Assembly (NCBI GenBank): GCA_900102115.1
Contig: FNAW01000004.1
Span: forward strand, 248,001-312,000
DNA length: 64,000 bases
Reading direction: 5' to 3'
From: Blastococcus fimeti
GTDB taxonomy: Bacteria; Actinomycetota; Actinomycetes; Mycobacteriales; Geodermatophilaceae
The notes below the pieces were generated by a model, which did not search any database, was not told the origin of the DNA, and was given only the letters and a program-made list of their open reading frames with translations. Positions 18,458 to 27,271 of this stretch are shown here, piece after piece. The translations under genes and the position numbers were made by a program. How positions within the stretch are numbered: position 1 is the stretch's first letter; each line of letters begins with the position of its first letter.

Positions 18458-19234
18458 GTGGGCTTCTCCGTCGTCGATCCGGACCTCCGGCTGGCCCTCG
18501 TCCTCGTCGCCCTCACGGCCCTCGCCGCCGCGGCGGGGCGGTTCTCCGGTCTCGGCGAGCAGCGGCCGATCCTCGTGGCGGCGGTCCGCGCGACGGTGCA
18601 GCTGGCGGTGGTCTCGGCGCTGCTGCTCGCGGTGGTCGAGTCACTGCTCCTCTCCGCGGCGTTCGTCCTCCTCATGACGGCCGTCGCGGCGGTCACCTCC
18701 GCCGGGCGGGTGACCGGGCTGCCGCTGCGCGCCCCCGGTGCGCGCGACCGGCTGCTGGCCACCGTGCTCCCGATCGCGGGCGGCGCCGCGCCCGTCGTGC
18801 TCCTGGTGCTGGCCAGCGGGACGGTGCCGTTCCGGGGCGAGTCGGTGGTCCCGATCGCCGGCATCCTGATCGGCGGCGCCATGACGGCGACGTCGCTGGC
18901 CGGTCGCCGGCTGCGCGAGGAGCTGGACCAGCGGCGCGGCGAGGTGGAGGCGGCGCTCGCGCTCGGCTTCCCTCCCCGGGACGCGGTCCTGTTCGTGATC
19001 CGGCCCGCCGCGGCCTCGGCGCTGATCCCCCCGCTGGACCAGACCCGCACCGTCGGTCTGGTGACCCTGCCGGGGGCCTTCGTCGGCGTCCTCCTCGGCG
19101 GCGGCACCCCGCTCGAGGCCGGCGCCGCACAGCTGCTGGTGCTGATCGGCCTGCTCGCGGTCCAGATGCTCGCGATCTGGGCGGTCACCGAACTGGTGGG
19201 GCGCGGGGCATTGCTGGACGACGTCCCGCGTTGA
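18458..19234 (+). CDS. FetB/UPF0014-type ABC permease
   Basis: A 258-residue membrane protein with about seven helices. The segment PIAGILIGGAMTATSLAGRRLREEL and the ALALGFPPRDAV coupling motif, followed by DQTRTVGLVTLPGAFVGVLLGG, are diagnostic of the UPF0014 family that includes E. coli FetB, a proposed iron exporter permease. The partner ATPase (FetA) is not in the neighbourhood, which is unusual. Start GTG at 18458. Confidence 0.88.
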   Translation: MGFSVVDPDLRLALVLVALTALAAAAGRFSGLGEQRPILVAAVRATVQLAVVSALLLAVVESLLLSAAFVLLMTAVAAVTSAGRVTGLPLRAPGARDRLLATVLPIAGGAAPVVLLVLASGTVPFRGESVVPIAGILIGGAMTATSLAGRRLREELDQRRGEVEAALALGFPPRDAVLFVIRPAAASALIPPLDQTRTVGLVTLPGAFVGVLLGGGTPLEAGAAQLLVLIGLLAVQMLAIWAVTELVGRGALLDDVPR

Positions 19235-19240
19235 TCCGTC

Positions 19241-19262
19241 CAGGCAGCTCACAGGCAGCCTC
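19241..19262 (+). promoter_or_regulatory. Tandem 11-bp repeat upstream of htrA
   Basis: CAGGCAGCTCA is directly followed by CAGGCAGCCTC, and a third partial CAG begins in phase. An 11-bp tandem period is what OmpR-family response regulators bind. It lies just upstream of the -35 position expected for a GACAGT box at 19287-19292. Confidence 0.5.
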
Positions 19263-19340
19263 CAGCCGCGCGCCAGTGCGCGGCGGGACAGTGGGACCGT
19301 CGCGCCGGCCGGATGGCCGCGCGGAGGGAGGAGACGACCA

Positions 19341-20789
19341 GTGAGCGAATACGGATCGTCGGGTGCCGGCCCGACCGGGCCCGCAGAGGGCACAGGCGGG
19401 CAGCCCGGGCCCGGCGAGCGGATCCCGGAGGGCCAGGACCGCGCGCCGACCGCTCCCCAGCCGCCGCTCGGGCAGGCGGGCCCCCCACCCCGGCCCTACG
19501 GACAGCCGCCCTACGGCCCGCCCGCGTACGGACAGCCGTCGTACGGCCAGCCCGCGTACGGGCAGCAGCCGGGCCAGCAGCCCTACTGGGGCCCGCCGCG
19601 CCAGCCGACCACCCCGGTCCCGGCCGGCTTCGGCGGCCTCCCGCCCGGCGCCGGCCCCGCCGACCCCGGCGCGACGGCCGAGCCGGCTCCGCCCGCCCGC
19701 CGTTCCGGCCGGCTCCGCATGGGCCTGGCCGGCCTGGTCGCCGGCGCGCTCATCGGCGGCGCCGCCGGTGCCGGCGTCGCCACCCTGGACGACGACGGGA
19801 GCGGCTCGGGCGCCTCGCCCGCGGCGGCGCAGAACGTCGTCATCCAGAACCCCGAGTCGGCGACCACCGCCACGGCGGCCGCCGCGAAGGCCGCGCCCAG
19901 CGTGGTCACCGTCTACGTGACCGGCCGGTCCAGCGCCGGCAGCGGCTCGGGCGTCGTCCTCACCGAGGACGGCTACGTGCTCACGAACAACCACGTCGTC
20001 GAGGCCGAAGGAGGCACCGTGCAGGTGCGCACCTCCGACGGCACCCTCTACGACGCCGAGGTGGTCGGCACCGACCCGGCGTCCGACATCGCCGTGGTCA
20101 AGCTCGCGGACGCGTCCGGCCTCACGCCGGCGACCTTCGCGGACTCCGACGACGTCCAGGTGGGCGACGTCGCCGTCGCCATCGGCGCCCCGCTCGGCCT
20201 GTCCAACACGGTCACCGACGGCATCATCAGCGCCACCGGCCGGGCCGTGCAGACCGGCTCGTCCCAGGACGACGCCACCGTCATCGACGCGATCCAGACC
20301 GACGCGGCGATCAACCCGGGCAACTCCGGCGGCGCCCTGGTCAACGGCGCCGGCGAGGTGATCGGCATCAACACCGCGATCGCCACCGTCGCCTCCGGCA
20401 GCGTCGGAGGCGACGCCCAGAGCGGCAACATCGGCGTCGGCTTCGCCATCCCGAGCAACACCGCGAAGCGCATCGGCGACGAGATCCGGGAGACCGGCAA
20501 GGCGACCCGCGCCTACCTCGGCGTCCGCGCCAGCACGGCCGCCGCGGGGCAGAACACCGAGGTCGGCACCGGCGCGGAGGTCATCAGCGTGGAGCCCGAC
20601 AGCGCGGCGGAGGACGCCGGCATCGCGGTCGGCGACGTCGTCACCGCCGTGGGCGACCGCCCGGTGACCAGCTCGACCGAGCTGACCGCCGCGGTGCGCA
20701 GCGAGGCGCCGGGAGCGACCGTCGAGCTCACCGTCCGCAGCGGCACGAGCGAGCGGACCGTCGAGGTCACGCTCGGCACGACCGGCTGA
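19341..20789 (+). CDS. HtrA/DegP-type membrane serine protease with PDZ
   Basis: A 482-residue protease. Residues about 1-125 are Pro/Gly/Tyr/Gln-rich with repeated YGQP units and lie in the cytoplasm. One helix (about 130-150, MGLAGLVAGALIGGAAGAGVA) anchors it, followed by a trypsin-like domain with the triad His in TNNHVV, Asp in SDIAVVKL and Ser in GNSGGAL, and then one C-terminal PDZ domain (about 385-480). It degrades or refolds damaged extracytoplasmic proteins. GTG start with a strong GGAGGGAGGAG. The 11-bp repeats upstream suggest control by an envelope-stress two-component system. Confidence 0.93.
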   Translation: MSEYGSSGAGPTGPAEGTGGQPGPGERIPEGQDRAPTAPQPPLGQAGPPPRPYGQPPYGPPAYGQPSYGQPAYGQQPGQQPYWGPPRQPTTPVPAGFGGLPPGAGPADPGATAEPAPPARRSGRLRMGLAGLVAGALIGGAAGAGVATLDDDGSGSGASPAAAQNVVIQNPESATTATAAAAKAAPSVVTVYVTGRSSAGSGSGVVLTEDGYVLTNNHVVEAEGGTVQVRTSDGTLYDAEVVGTDPASDIAVVKLADASGLTPATFADSDDVQVGDVAVAIGAPLGLSNTVTDGIISATGRAVQTGSSQDDATVIDAIQTDAAINPGNSGGALVNGAGEVIGINTAIATVASGSVGGDAQSGNIGVGFAIPSNTAKRIGDEIRETGKATRAYLGVRASTAAAGQNTEVGTGAEVISVEPDSAAEDAGIAVGDVVTAVGDRPVTSSTELTAAVRSEAPGATVELTVRSGTSERTVEVTLGTTG

Positions 20790-20820
20790 TCCGCCGGGGC
20801 GGGACGGCGGTCGGGGTACC

Positions 20821-20826
20821 TAGGCT
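20821..20826 (+). promoter_or_regulatory. -10 box of the DUF445 gene
   Basis: TAGGCT ends 6 nt before GTG 20833; no SD, leaderless spacing. Confidence 0.5.
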
Positions 20827-20832
20827 TCGGCT

Positions 20833-22116
20833 GTGCAGGAACCCCGGCCGTCGCCCCTCCCGCTGACCGGCTCGCTCGACGATCCCCAGCGGGCCCGCGA
20901 CCTGGCCCGCATGAAGCGGCTGGCGACCGGGCTCTTCCTGGCCGCCGCCGTCGTCTTCGTCGTCTGCGTGCTCCTGGGGCCCGAGCGGGGCGCCTGGGTC
21001 GGGTACGTGCGCGCCACCGCGGAGGCCTCCATGGTCGGCGCGCTGGCCGACTGGTTCGCCGTCACAGCGCTCTTCCGGCACCCGCTCGGGCTGCCGATCC
21101 CGCACACCGCGATCATCCCGCGCAAGAAGGACCAGATCGGCGAGAGCCTGGGCACCTTCGTCCAGGAGAACTTCCTGACCCGCTCGGTCGTCGAGGAGAA
21201 GCTCGGCACGATCGACGTCCCCGGCCGGCTGGGCACCTTCCTGGCCTCGCCGGGAAGGGCCGAGCGACTGGCGGGCGACGCCGGTGCCGCCCTGGGGGCC
21301 CTCAGCGACCTGGTCGCGGACGACGAGGTGCAGCAGGCGGTGTCGGGGTTCGTCGACCGCAAGCTGCGCGCGACGCCGGTGGCGCCGGGGCTGGCCCGGG
21401 TGCTGGAGCTCGCCGTCGACGGCGACCGGCACCAGGAGGTGCTCTCCGCGGGGCTGTCCGCGCTGGCCGAGTTCCTCGCCGAGAACCGGCTGGTGTTCCG
21501 GGAGCGGCTGGGCGACGCCTCCCCCGCCTGGGTGCCCGACTGGGTCGACGACCGGGTGTTCGACAGGGTCTTCGCCCTGCTCCGCGGGTTCCTGGCCGAG
21601 GTCGCCGCCGATCCCGACCACCCGGTGCGTGGGATGTACGACCGGCGGCTGCGGGCGTACGTGCACAAGCTGCGCACCGACCCGGACACAGCCGCCCGGG
21701 TGGAGCAGTTCAAGGCCGAGGTGCTCGACCACCCCGCCGTCCGCACCTGGTCGGGATCGCTGTGGTCGACCCTGAAGAAGTCCGTCGTCTCCGCCGCCGC
21801 CGATCCCGACTCGGAGCTGCGGGCCCGCATGGTCGGGGTGATCCGGTCCAGCGCCCGGCTGCTGGAGACCGACCCGACGGTCCGCGAGCTGGTGCAGCGC
21901 CAGTTCCGCCGCGGCGCCGGCTGGGCGGTCGAGCGCTTCGCCGGGGACGCCGCCGACCTGGTGGGCAGCACGGTCGCCCGCTGGGACACCGAGGAGACCA
22001 GCCGGCGGATCGAGCTGCAGGTCGGCCGCGACCTGCAGTGGATCCGGGTCAACGGCACCGTCGTCGGCGGCCTCGCCGGGCTGGTCATCTACTCCGTGGC
22101 CCAGCTGATCGGCTGA
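20833..22116 (+). CDS. DUF445 membrane protein
   Basis: A 427-residue protein with one helix near the N-terminus (GLFLAAAVVFVVCVLLG), the conserved stretch ATAEASMVGALADWFAVTALFRHPLGLPIPHTAIIP, a long amphipathic helical body and a final membrane helix (VVGGLAGLVIYSVAQLIG). This is the DUF445/YheB family, widespread and uncharacterised. It stands 43 nt after htrA but has its own -10 box. Its stop is 10 nt from that of the convergent CBS gene. Confidence 0.9.
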   Translation: MQEPRPSPLPLTGSLDDPQRARDLARMKRLATGLFLAAAVVFVVCVLLGPERGAWVGYVRATAEASMVGALADWFAVTALFRHPLGLPIPHTAIIPRKKDQIGESLGTFVQENFLTRSVVEEKLGTIDVPGRLGTFLASPGRAERLAGDAGAALGALSDLVADDEVQQAVSGFVDRKLRATPVAPGLARVLELAVDGDRHQEVLSAGLSALAEFLAENRLVFRERLGDASPAWVPDWVDDRVFDRVFALLRGFLAEVAADPDHPVRGMYDRRLRAYVHKLRTDPDTAARVEQFKAEVLDHPAVRTWSGSLWSTLKKSVVSAAADPDSELRARMVGVIRSSARLLETDPTVRELVQRQFRRGAGWAVERFAGDAADLVGSTVARWDTEETSRRIELQVGRDLQWIRVNGTVVGGLAGLVIYSVAQLIG

Positions 22117-22126
22117 GCCGCCGTCG

Positions 22127-22555
22127 TCAGGTCTGGATGTAGTCGACCAGCTGCCGGCGCTCCTCCTCCAGCTCGTCCAGTCGCGCCTTGACGACGTCGC
22201 CGATCGAGACGATGCCGACCAGGACGTCGTCGGCGACGACAGGGACGTGCCGCACCCTGTGGTCGGTCATCGTCCGCGCCAGGCCGTCCACGCTCGCGTC
22301 GGGCGGGCAGACGTGCACGTGGGTCGTCATCACGCTGGACACCGGGTCGGCGAGGAGCTGCGCCCCGCGCTCGTGCAGCCCGCGGGCGACGTCCCGCTCG
22401 GAGATGATGCCGTCGACCCGGCGGCCGTCGGAGGAGACGACCAGCGCACCGATCCCCTTCTCGGCCAGCAGCTCGAGGGCGGCCCGCACGCTGTCGGAGC
22501 CGTCGATGGTGGCGACCGCAGGGTCCTTGTGGCGGAGCAGTTGGCTGATCTGCAC
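22127..22555 (-). CDS. Stand-alone CBS-domain pair protein
   Basis: A 142-residue protein consisting of two CBS motifs (about 8-62 and 72-125), each ending with the typical DGIISERDV or VGIVSIGDVV, plus a short C-terminal helix. CBS pairs bind adenine nucleotides, including AMP, ATP or c-di-AMP, and act as sensors. The GTG start follows AGGAGG. It lies 72 nt downstream of the dodecin gene in the same orientation. Confidence 0.92.
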   Translation of the reverse strand: MQISQLLRHKDPAVATIDGSDSVRAALELLAEKGIGALVVSSDGRRVDGIISERDVARGLHERGAQLLADPVSSVMTTHVHVCPPDASVDGLARTMTDHRVRHVPVVADDVLVGIVSIGDVVKARLDELEEERRQLVDYIQT

Positions 22556-22627
22556 GCTGACCTCCTGAGGGCGGTGCCGGGAGTGTGCACCTCCCCCCGC
22601 CCCAGGGCAACGGTCCGCCCCACGGAC

Positions 22628-22837
22628 TCAGTCGTCGACGCGGAAGCCGATCTTCACGGTCACCTGGAAGTAGGCCACCGCGTTGTCCACGACCTGGCCG
22701 CGGACCTCCTGCACCTCGAACCACTCGATGTTGCGGACGGTCTGCCCCGCCTTGGCGATGGCGTTCCGCACCGCCTCGTCGACGCTGACCGGGCTGCTGC
22801 CCACGATCTCGCTGAGCCGGTACACGTGGTCGCTCAC
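22628..22837 (-). CDS. Dodecin family flavin-binding protein
   Basis: A 69-residue protein with the dodecin signature: VYRLSEIVGSSP, VRNAIAKAGQTVRNIEWFEVQEVRG, with the flavin-stacking Trp in IEWFEV, and VTVKIGFRVDD at the end. Dodecins form hollow dodecamers that buffer flavins or CoA. The GTG at 22837 has GAGGAGA in front. Confidence 0.95.
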   Translation of the reverse strand: MSDHVYRLSEIVGSSPVSVDEAVRNAIAKAGQTVRNIEWFEVQEVRGQVVDNAVAYFQVTVKIGFRVDD

Positions 22838-22910
22838 GGTGTCTCCTCGGACGTCGGACGGGTGCCCGACCTTGGCAGAGCCCCCGCCGACGCGCCAGGT
22901 CGTGAGGAGC

Positions 22911-22929
22911 GGGGGCCCGGAGGGTCCCC
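22911..22929 (+). repeat. GGA-loop hairpin repeat, copy 1
   Basis: GGGGGCCC-GGA-GGGTCCCC forms an 8-bp stem with one G-U pair and a GGA loop. The core GGGCCCGGAGGGTCC is shared with copies at 22970 and 49693. It lies in the 191-nt gap between the dodecin gene and rlmB. Confidence 0.7.
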
Positions 22930-22969
22930 CGACGAACGACACGAGCCGCCCTGCGAGGGCCGCCGAGGA

Positions 22970-22988
22970 GTGGGCCCGGAGGGTCCAC
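22970..22988 (+). repeat. GGA-loop hairpin repeat, copy 2
   Basis: GTGGGCCC-GGA-GGGTCCAC. The outer stem reads GTGG/CCAC where copy 1 has GGGG/CCCC, so the arms change together and keep pairing. Confidence 0.7.
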
Positions 22989-23028
22989 ACCCGAGGGGGC
23001 GAAACGGCTCAGCGCAGGGCGGGACGGT

Positions 23029-24000
23029 TCATGGCCGCGGTGCGGCCCGGCGGGACGCAATTTGATACAGCGCGATGCCCGCGGCGACGCTGACGTTGAG
23101 CGACTCGGTGTCCCGGTCGATCGGGATGCGCACGACGACGTCGCACTTCTCCCGGACCAGCCGCGACAGGCCGGTCCCCTCGGCGCCGACCACCAGCGCG
23201 ACGGCGTCGGCGAAGCCGTCGTACTCGTGCAGCTCGACGTCGCCCTCGCCCGCCAGGCCGACCGTCTGCAGCCCGGCGTCCTGGTAGGAGGCCAGGGCGC
23301 GCGGCAGGTTGACCGCCCGGGCCACCGGGATGCGGGCCGCGGCACCGGCGCTGGTGCGCCAGGCCGAGGCCGTCATGCCCACGGCGCGACGCTGCGGCAC
23401 GACGACACCGTGCGCGTCGAAGGCCGCAGCCGAGCGCACGACGGCGCCCAGGTTGCGCGGGTCGGTGACGCCGTCCAGCGCGACCAGCAGCGGCGGGCGG
23501 CCCGAGTCGCGGGCCAGGTCGAGCAGGTCGTCCGGGTGCGCGTAGTCGTACGGCGGCACCTGCAGGCCGATGCCCTGGTGCAGCGCACCCTGGGACATCC
23601 GGTCGAACTCGGCCTTGCCGACCTCGAGCAGCGGCAGCCCGCGGTCGGCGGCCAGGGCCAGCGCCTCGGTGATCCGCTCGTCGGTCAGCCGCTGGTTGTC
23701 ACCGGTGACGACGTAGAGCGCGTTCGCCGGGATCCGGGCGCGCAGCGCCTCCACGACCGGGTTCCGGCCGAGCAGCAGCTCCGGGGTCTCCTCGGAACGG
23801 GCCCGGGCGCGGGCCCGCTCGGAGCGGGCGTGCGCCTCGGCCGCGGCCTTGCGCTGCGCGGGGTGCCCGGGACGGGCCTCGGCCGGCGGCGTCGCGCCCC
23901 GGCCCACGAGCGAACGGCGGTTCTTCCCACCGGTGCCGGCGGTGGCGCGCTTCTTGCCTGCGCCGTCGCTACGGCCTCGGCGCTGGCTGTTGCCGGCCAT
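23029..24000 (-). CDS. rlmB: 23S rRNA 2'-O-ribose methyltransferase, TrmH/RlmB family
   Basis: A 323-residue SPOUT methyltransferase. A basic, disordered N-terminal tail (about 1-75) is followed by the substrate-binding domain ([13 protein letters not shown]) and the knotted catalytic domain with motif 1 [15 protein letters not shown], motif 2 [10 protein letters not shown] and motif 3 [14 protein letters not shown]. RlmB methylates G2251 of 23S rRNA in E. coli; the exact target here is not certain, and a TsnR-like role is also used as annotation. The ATG overlaps the cysS stop (ATGA). Confidence 0.93.
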   Translation of the reverse strand: MAGNSQRRGRSDGAGKKRATAGTGGKNRRSLVGRGATPPAEARPGHPAQRKAAAEAHARSERARARARSEETPELLLGRNPVVEALRARIPANALYVVTGDNQRLTDERITEALALAADRGLPLLEVGKAEFDRMSQGALHQGIGLQVPPYDYAHPDDLLDLARDSGRPPLLVALDGVTDPRNLGAVVRSAAAFDAHGVVVPQRRAVGMTASAWRTSAGAAARIPVARAVNLPRALASYQDAGLQTVGLAGEGDVELHEYDGFADAVALVVGAEGTGLSRLVREKCDVVVRIPIDRDTESLNVSVAAGIALYQIASRRAAPRP

Positions 24001-25406
24001 CAGCGGCTCAGCTCCCATCGGGGTCCATCAGGGGTGTCCTCGACGGAGACGCCGAGGGTGGTCAGTTGGTCGCGGATCGCGTCCGCGGCGGCGAAGTCCT
24101 TGCGGGCCCGCGCGGCCTGGCGCTGCTGGAGCGCGAGCGCCACGAGCCCGTCGGTCGCCTGGGCGAGCCGGACGTCGGAGCCGGTGGCCCACTGCGGGTC
24201 GAGCGGGTCCAGCCCGAGGACCCCGAGCATCGCGCGCACGGCCCCCAGGGCGGCCGCGGTCGCGACGTCGTCCCCGTCGCCGAGCGCGGTGTTGCCCTGA
24301 CGGACGCCCTCGTGCACGGCCGCGATCGCCGCCGGGGTGCCGAGGTCGTCGTCCAGAGCCGCGCGGAACGCCGCCGGCAGCTCGCAGGCGCCGGGGTCGG
24401 GGTCGGCACCCACCTTCTCGACCGCGCGCTTCACGAACGACTCGATCCGCCGGTAGCCGGCGGCCGCCTCGTCCAGCGCGGCGTCGGTGAACTCGATCAT
24501 CGAGCGGTAGTGCGGCGCGACGAGGTAGTAGCGCAGCTCCACCGGGCGCACCCGCTGCACGACCTCGTCGACCTGCGCGGTGTTGCCCAGCGACTTGCTC
24601 ATCTTCTCGCCGCCGAGGGTCACCCAGCCGTTGTGCATCCAGTACTGGGCGAACCGGTCGCCCGCCGCGCGGGACTGCGCCTGCTCGTTCTCGTGGTGCG
24701 GGAACCGCAGGTCCAGGCCGCCGCCGTGGATGTCGAAGGCCTCGCCGAGGTACTTGCCGGCCATCGCCGAGCACTCCAGGTGCCAGCCGGGCCGGCCCCG
24801 GCCCCACGGCGTGGCCCAGGAGGCGCTCTCCGGCTCGCCGGGCTTGTGCGCCTTCCACAGGGCGAAGTCGCGGGGGTCCCGCTTGCGCTCGTCGGTGTCG
24901 GTGTCGGCCGCGGGCTCGAGGTTCTCCAGCCGCTGGCCGGTGAGGGCGCCGTACTCCGGGAACGAGCGGACGTCGAAGTACACGTCGCCGTCGACGGCGT
25001 AGGCGTGCCCACGGTCGATCAGCCGCTGCATGAGCTCGACCATCTCCGGCACGTGGCCGGTGGCCCGCGGCTCGTAGGTGGGGGGCAGCACGCCGAGGAC
25101 GTCGTAGGCGCGGGTGCAGGCGCGCTCGTTCAGGAACGCCCACGCCCACCACGGGAGATCGCGCTCCGCGGCCTTGGCCAGGATCTTGTCGTCGATGTCG
25201 GTGACGTTGCGGACGTAGGTGACCTCGAGGCCACTCGCGTCCAGCCAGCGGCGCAGCACGTCGAAGGAGACCGCGGCCCGGATGTGGCCGACGTGCGGGG
25301 GGCCCTGCACGGTGAGACCGCAGACGTAGAGCGACGCCCGACCGGCACGCAGGGGCGTGAAGTCGCGGACCGCACGGGCGGCCGTGTCGTACAGGCGGAG
25401 GCTCAC
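24000..25406 (-). CDS. cysS: Cysteinyl-tRNA synthetase
   Basis: A 468-residue class I synthetase. The catalytic HxGH is in GPPHVGHIR, the KMSKS loop in EKMSKSLGN, and zinc ligands include CGLT and the GWHLECSAM region with HHENE. It charges tRNA-Cys. The start at GTG 25406 has no SD, but TAGACT lies 7 nt upstream, and the first three bases of that box are the TAG stop codon of ispF. cysS-rlmB thus appears able to run as its own transcript inside the carD-ispD-ispF cluster. Confidence 0.96.
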   Translation of the reverse strand: MSLRLYDTAARAVRDFTPLRAGRASLYVCGLTVQGPPHVGHIRAAVSFDVLRRWLDASGLEVTYVRNVTDIDDKILAKAAERDLPWWAWAFLNERACTRAYDVLGVLPPTYEPRATGHVPEMVELMQRLIDRGHAYAVDGDVYFDVRSFPEYGALTGQRLENLEPAADTDTDERKRDPRDFALWKAHKPGEPESASWATPWGRGRPGWHLECSAMAGKYLGEAFDIHGGGLDLRFPHHENEQAQSRAAGDRFAQYWMHNGWVTLGGEKMSKSLGNTAQVDEVVQRVRPVELRYYLVAPHYRSMIEFTDAALDEAAAGYRRIESFVKRAVEKVGADPDPGACELPAAFRAALDDDLGTPAAIAAVHEGVRQGNTALGDGDDVATAAALGAVRAMLGVLGLDPLDPQWATGSDVRLAQATDGLVALALQQRQAARARKDFAAADAIRDQLTTLGVSVEDTPDGPRWELSR

Positions 25407-25413
25407 TGCGCCG

Positions 25414-25419
25414 AGTCTA
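25414..25419 (-). promoter_or_regulatory. -10 box of cysS overlapping the ispF stop
   Basis: TAGACT on the minus strand, 7 nt before the cysS GTG. Its TAG (25419-25417) is the ispF stop codon. Confidence 0.5.
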
Positions 25420-25941
25420 CGGAGTCGCGGCCCGTGCTTCCGCCTGCGGAGAGGCGGGCTCCCCCGTCCGGACCACCAGGGCGGTGGCCACCGCGGCCCG
25501 GCCCTCTCCCCGGCCGGTGAGGCCCAGGCCGTCGGTGGTGGTGGCGGTCACGCTCACCGGGGCGCCGAGCGCAGCGGACAGCACCGCCTCCGCCTCGGCC
25601 CGGCGGGGCCCCACCTTGGGGCTGTTCCCGACCAGCTGCACCGCGGCGTTGCCCACCTGCCAGCCGGCGTCGGCGAGGACGGCACGGACGTGCGCGAGCA
25701 CGTCGGCACCGCGAGCGCCGGCCCACCGCGGGTCGTCGGTACCGAGCAGCGCGCCGATGTCGCCCATCCCCGCCGCGGAGAGGACGGAGTCGGTGAGCGC
25801 GTGGGCGACGACGTCGCCGTCGGAGTGGCCGGCGCAGCCGTCGACGCCCGGCCACTCCAGCCCGGCGAGCCAGCAGGCGCGGCCGGCCTCGACGGGATGG
25901 ACGTCGGTGCCGATGCCGACGCGGGGCAGGGCGGCGCTCAT
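25417..25941 (-). CDS. ispF: 2-C-methyl-D-erythritol 2,4-cyclodiphosphate synthase
   Basis: A 174-residue trimeric enzyme of the MEP isoprenoid pathway. It cyclises CDP-methylerythritol 2-phosphate to MEcPP with release of CMP. Metal ligands are visible in GIGTDVHPV (Asp, His) and the conserved [17 protein letters not shown] and MGDIG motifs follow. The ATG overlaps the ispD stop (ATGA), so the two consecutive-pathway genes are co-translated. Confidence 0.96.
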   Translation of the reverse strand: MSAALPRVGIGTDVHPVEAGRACWLAGLEWPGVDGCAGHSDGDVVAHALTDSVLSAAGMGDIGALLGTDDPRWAGARGADVLAHVRAVLADAGWQVGNAAVQLVGNSPKVGPRRAEAEAVLSAALGAPVSVTATTTDGLGLTGRGEGRAAVATALVVRTGEPASPQAEARAATP

Positions 25942-26615
25942 GGGGTGGCCTCTCCGAGGGTCAGGGTGTGCTCGGCCAGGGCCAGGTCGTGGGGGACGGT
26001 GACCTTCGCCGAGCGCTCGTCGCCGGCCACCGTGGTCACCGCGACCCCGGCCCGCCGCACGACGGCGGCGTCGTCGGTGAGCTCGGCGTCGGGCTCCAGC
26101 GCGCCGTAGGCGGCCTCGAGGGTGGCCCGGTCGAAGCCCTGGGGCGTCTGCACGCGGCGCAGCGGCGCGCGCGGCACGGCGTCGACCACCAGGCCGTCGT
26201 CGTCGACGAGCACGGTGGTGTCGACGACGGGCAGCACCGGGACCACCGCGAGCGCGCCGGTCTCCAGGGCTGCGAGCACCCGGGCGATCGCCTCGGGCGG
26301 GGTCAGCGGACGGGCGGCGTCGTGCACCAGCACGGCGGTGGCGGCGGCGCCGGCGGCGGCCAGGCCGGCGCGCACCGACGCGGTGCGGGTGGCGCCCCCG
26401 TCGACGACGGCGACCCCGGCCGGCAGCACGGCCTCGAACGCGGCGCGCTGCGCGGCCGGGACGACGACGACCACCTCGGCCACGCCCCCGGCGAGCAGGC
26501 CCTCGACCGCCCAGCCGACGAGTGGACGGCCGGCGAGCGGGACCAGCGCCTTGGGGAGACCGGCCCCCAGACGCGAACCACTCCCGGCCGCTGCGACGAT
26601 CGCGACAGCGTGCAC
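25938..26615 (-). CDS. ispD: 2-C-methyl-D-erythritol 4-phosphate cytidylyltransferase
   Basis: A 225-residue nucleotidyltransferase. The N-terminal [25 protein letters not shown] motif binds CTP, and HDAARPL and the VQTPQGFDR segment match IspD. It makes CDP-methylerythritol from MEP and CTP, the step before IspE and IspF. GTG start at 26615; 50 nt separate it from carD, the first gene of the cluster. Confidence 0.95.
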   Translation of the reverse strand: MHAVAIVAAAGSGSRLGAGLPKALVPLAGRPLVGWAVEGLLAGGVAEVVVVVPAAQRAAFEAVLPAGVAVVDGGATRTASVRAGLAAAGAAATAVLVHDAARPLTPPEAIARVLAALETGALAVVPVLPVVDTTVLVDDDGLVVDAVPRAPLRRVQTPQGFDRATLEAAYGALEPDAELTDDAAVVRRAGVAVTTVAGDERSAKVTVPHDLALAEHTLTLGEATP

Positions 26616-26665
26616 GGGAGTGGTCCGGACGTCTTTCGGGAGCCGAGTGCTCGAGGGGAGCGAAC

Positions 26666-27148
26666 TCAGCTGGCGAGGACCTCGTCGAGCAGGATCTCGG
26701 CCTTGTCCTCGTTGGTGCCCTCGGCGAGCGCGAGCTCGCTGACCAGGATCTGCCGGGCCTTGGAGAGCATGCGCTTCTCCCCCGCCGACAGGCCACGGTC
26801 CTTGTCGCGACGCCAGAGGTCACGCACGACCTCGGCGACCTTGTTCACGTCACCGGAGGCCAGCTTCTCGAGGTTCGCCTTGTAGCGGCGCGACCAGTTG
26901 GTCGGCTCCTCGGTGTGCGGCGCGCGGAGCACCTCGAACACCTTGTCGAGGCCTTCCTGGCCCACGACATCGCGAACGCCCACAATCTCGGCGTTGTCCG
27001 CCGGGACGCGCACGGTCAGATCGCCCTGGGCGACCTTCAGTACGAGATAAGCTCGCTCGACGCCCTTGATGGTCCGCTGCTCGATCGCTTCGATCAGAGC
27101 GGCACCATGGTGCGGATAGACGACGGTCTCGCCGACAGTGAAGCCCAT
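26666..27148 (-). CDS. carD: RNA polymerase-binding transcription factor CarD
   Basis: A 160-residue protein. The N-terminal Tudor-like RNAP-interaction domain starts [23 protein letters not shown] and the C-terminal helical DNA-binding domain includes the conserved Trp in [17 protein letters not shown]. CarD stabilises the open promoter complex at rRNA and many other promoters in actinobacteria and is essential in mycobacteria. The ATG at 27148 has AAGGGG upstream. It heads the carD-ispD-ispF cluster. Confidence 0.97.
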   Translation of the reverse strand: MGFTVGETVVYPHHGAALIEAIEQRTIKGVERAYLVLKVAQGDLTVRVPADNAEIVGVRDVVGQEGLDKVFEVLRAPHTEEPTNWSRRYKANLEKLASGDVNKVAEVVRDLWRRDKDRGLSAGEKRMLSKARQILVSELALAEGTNEDKAEILLDEVLAS

Positions 27149-27175
27149 GTGAATGTGACCCCTTTCGCTGACTCC

Positions 27176-27181
27176 AGGGTA
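27176..27181 (-). promoter_or_regulatory. Candidate -10 box of carD
   Basis: TACCCT on the minus strand, leaving a leader of about 20 nt with SD. No convincing -35 is seen, as is common when CarD/RbpA assist. Confidence 0.4.
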
Positions 27182-27271
27182 CCACGGCAGACTGACCCAA
27201 CGGACCCGAGTCGTGCCGCAAAGGTGCAGGTCAGACGGCAGGTCCGCCTCGGGCGAGGGGTTGACAGAGGC

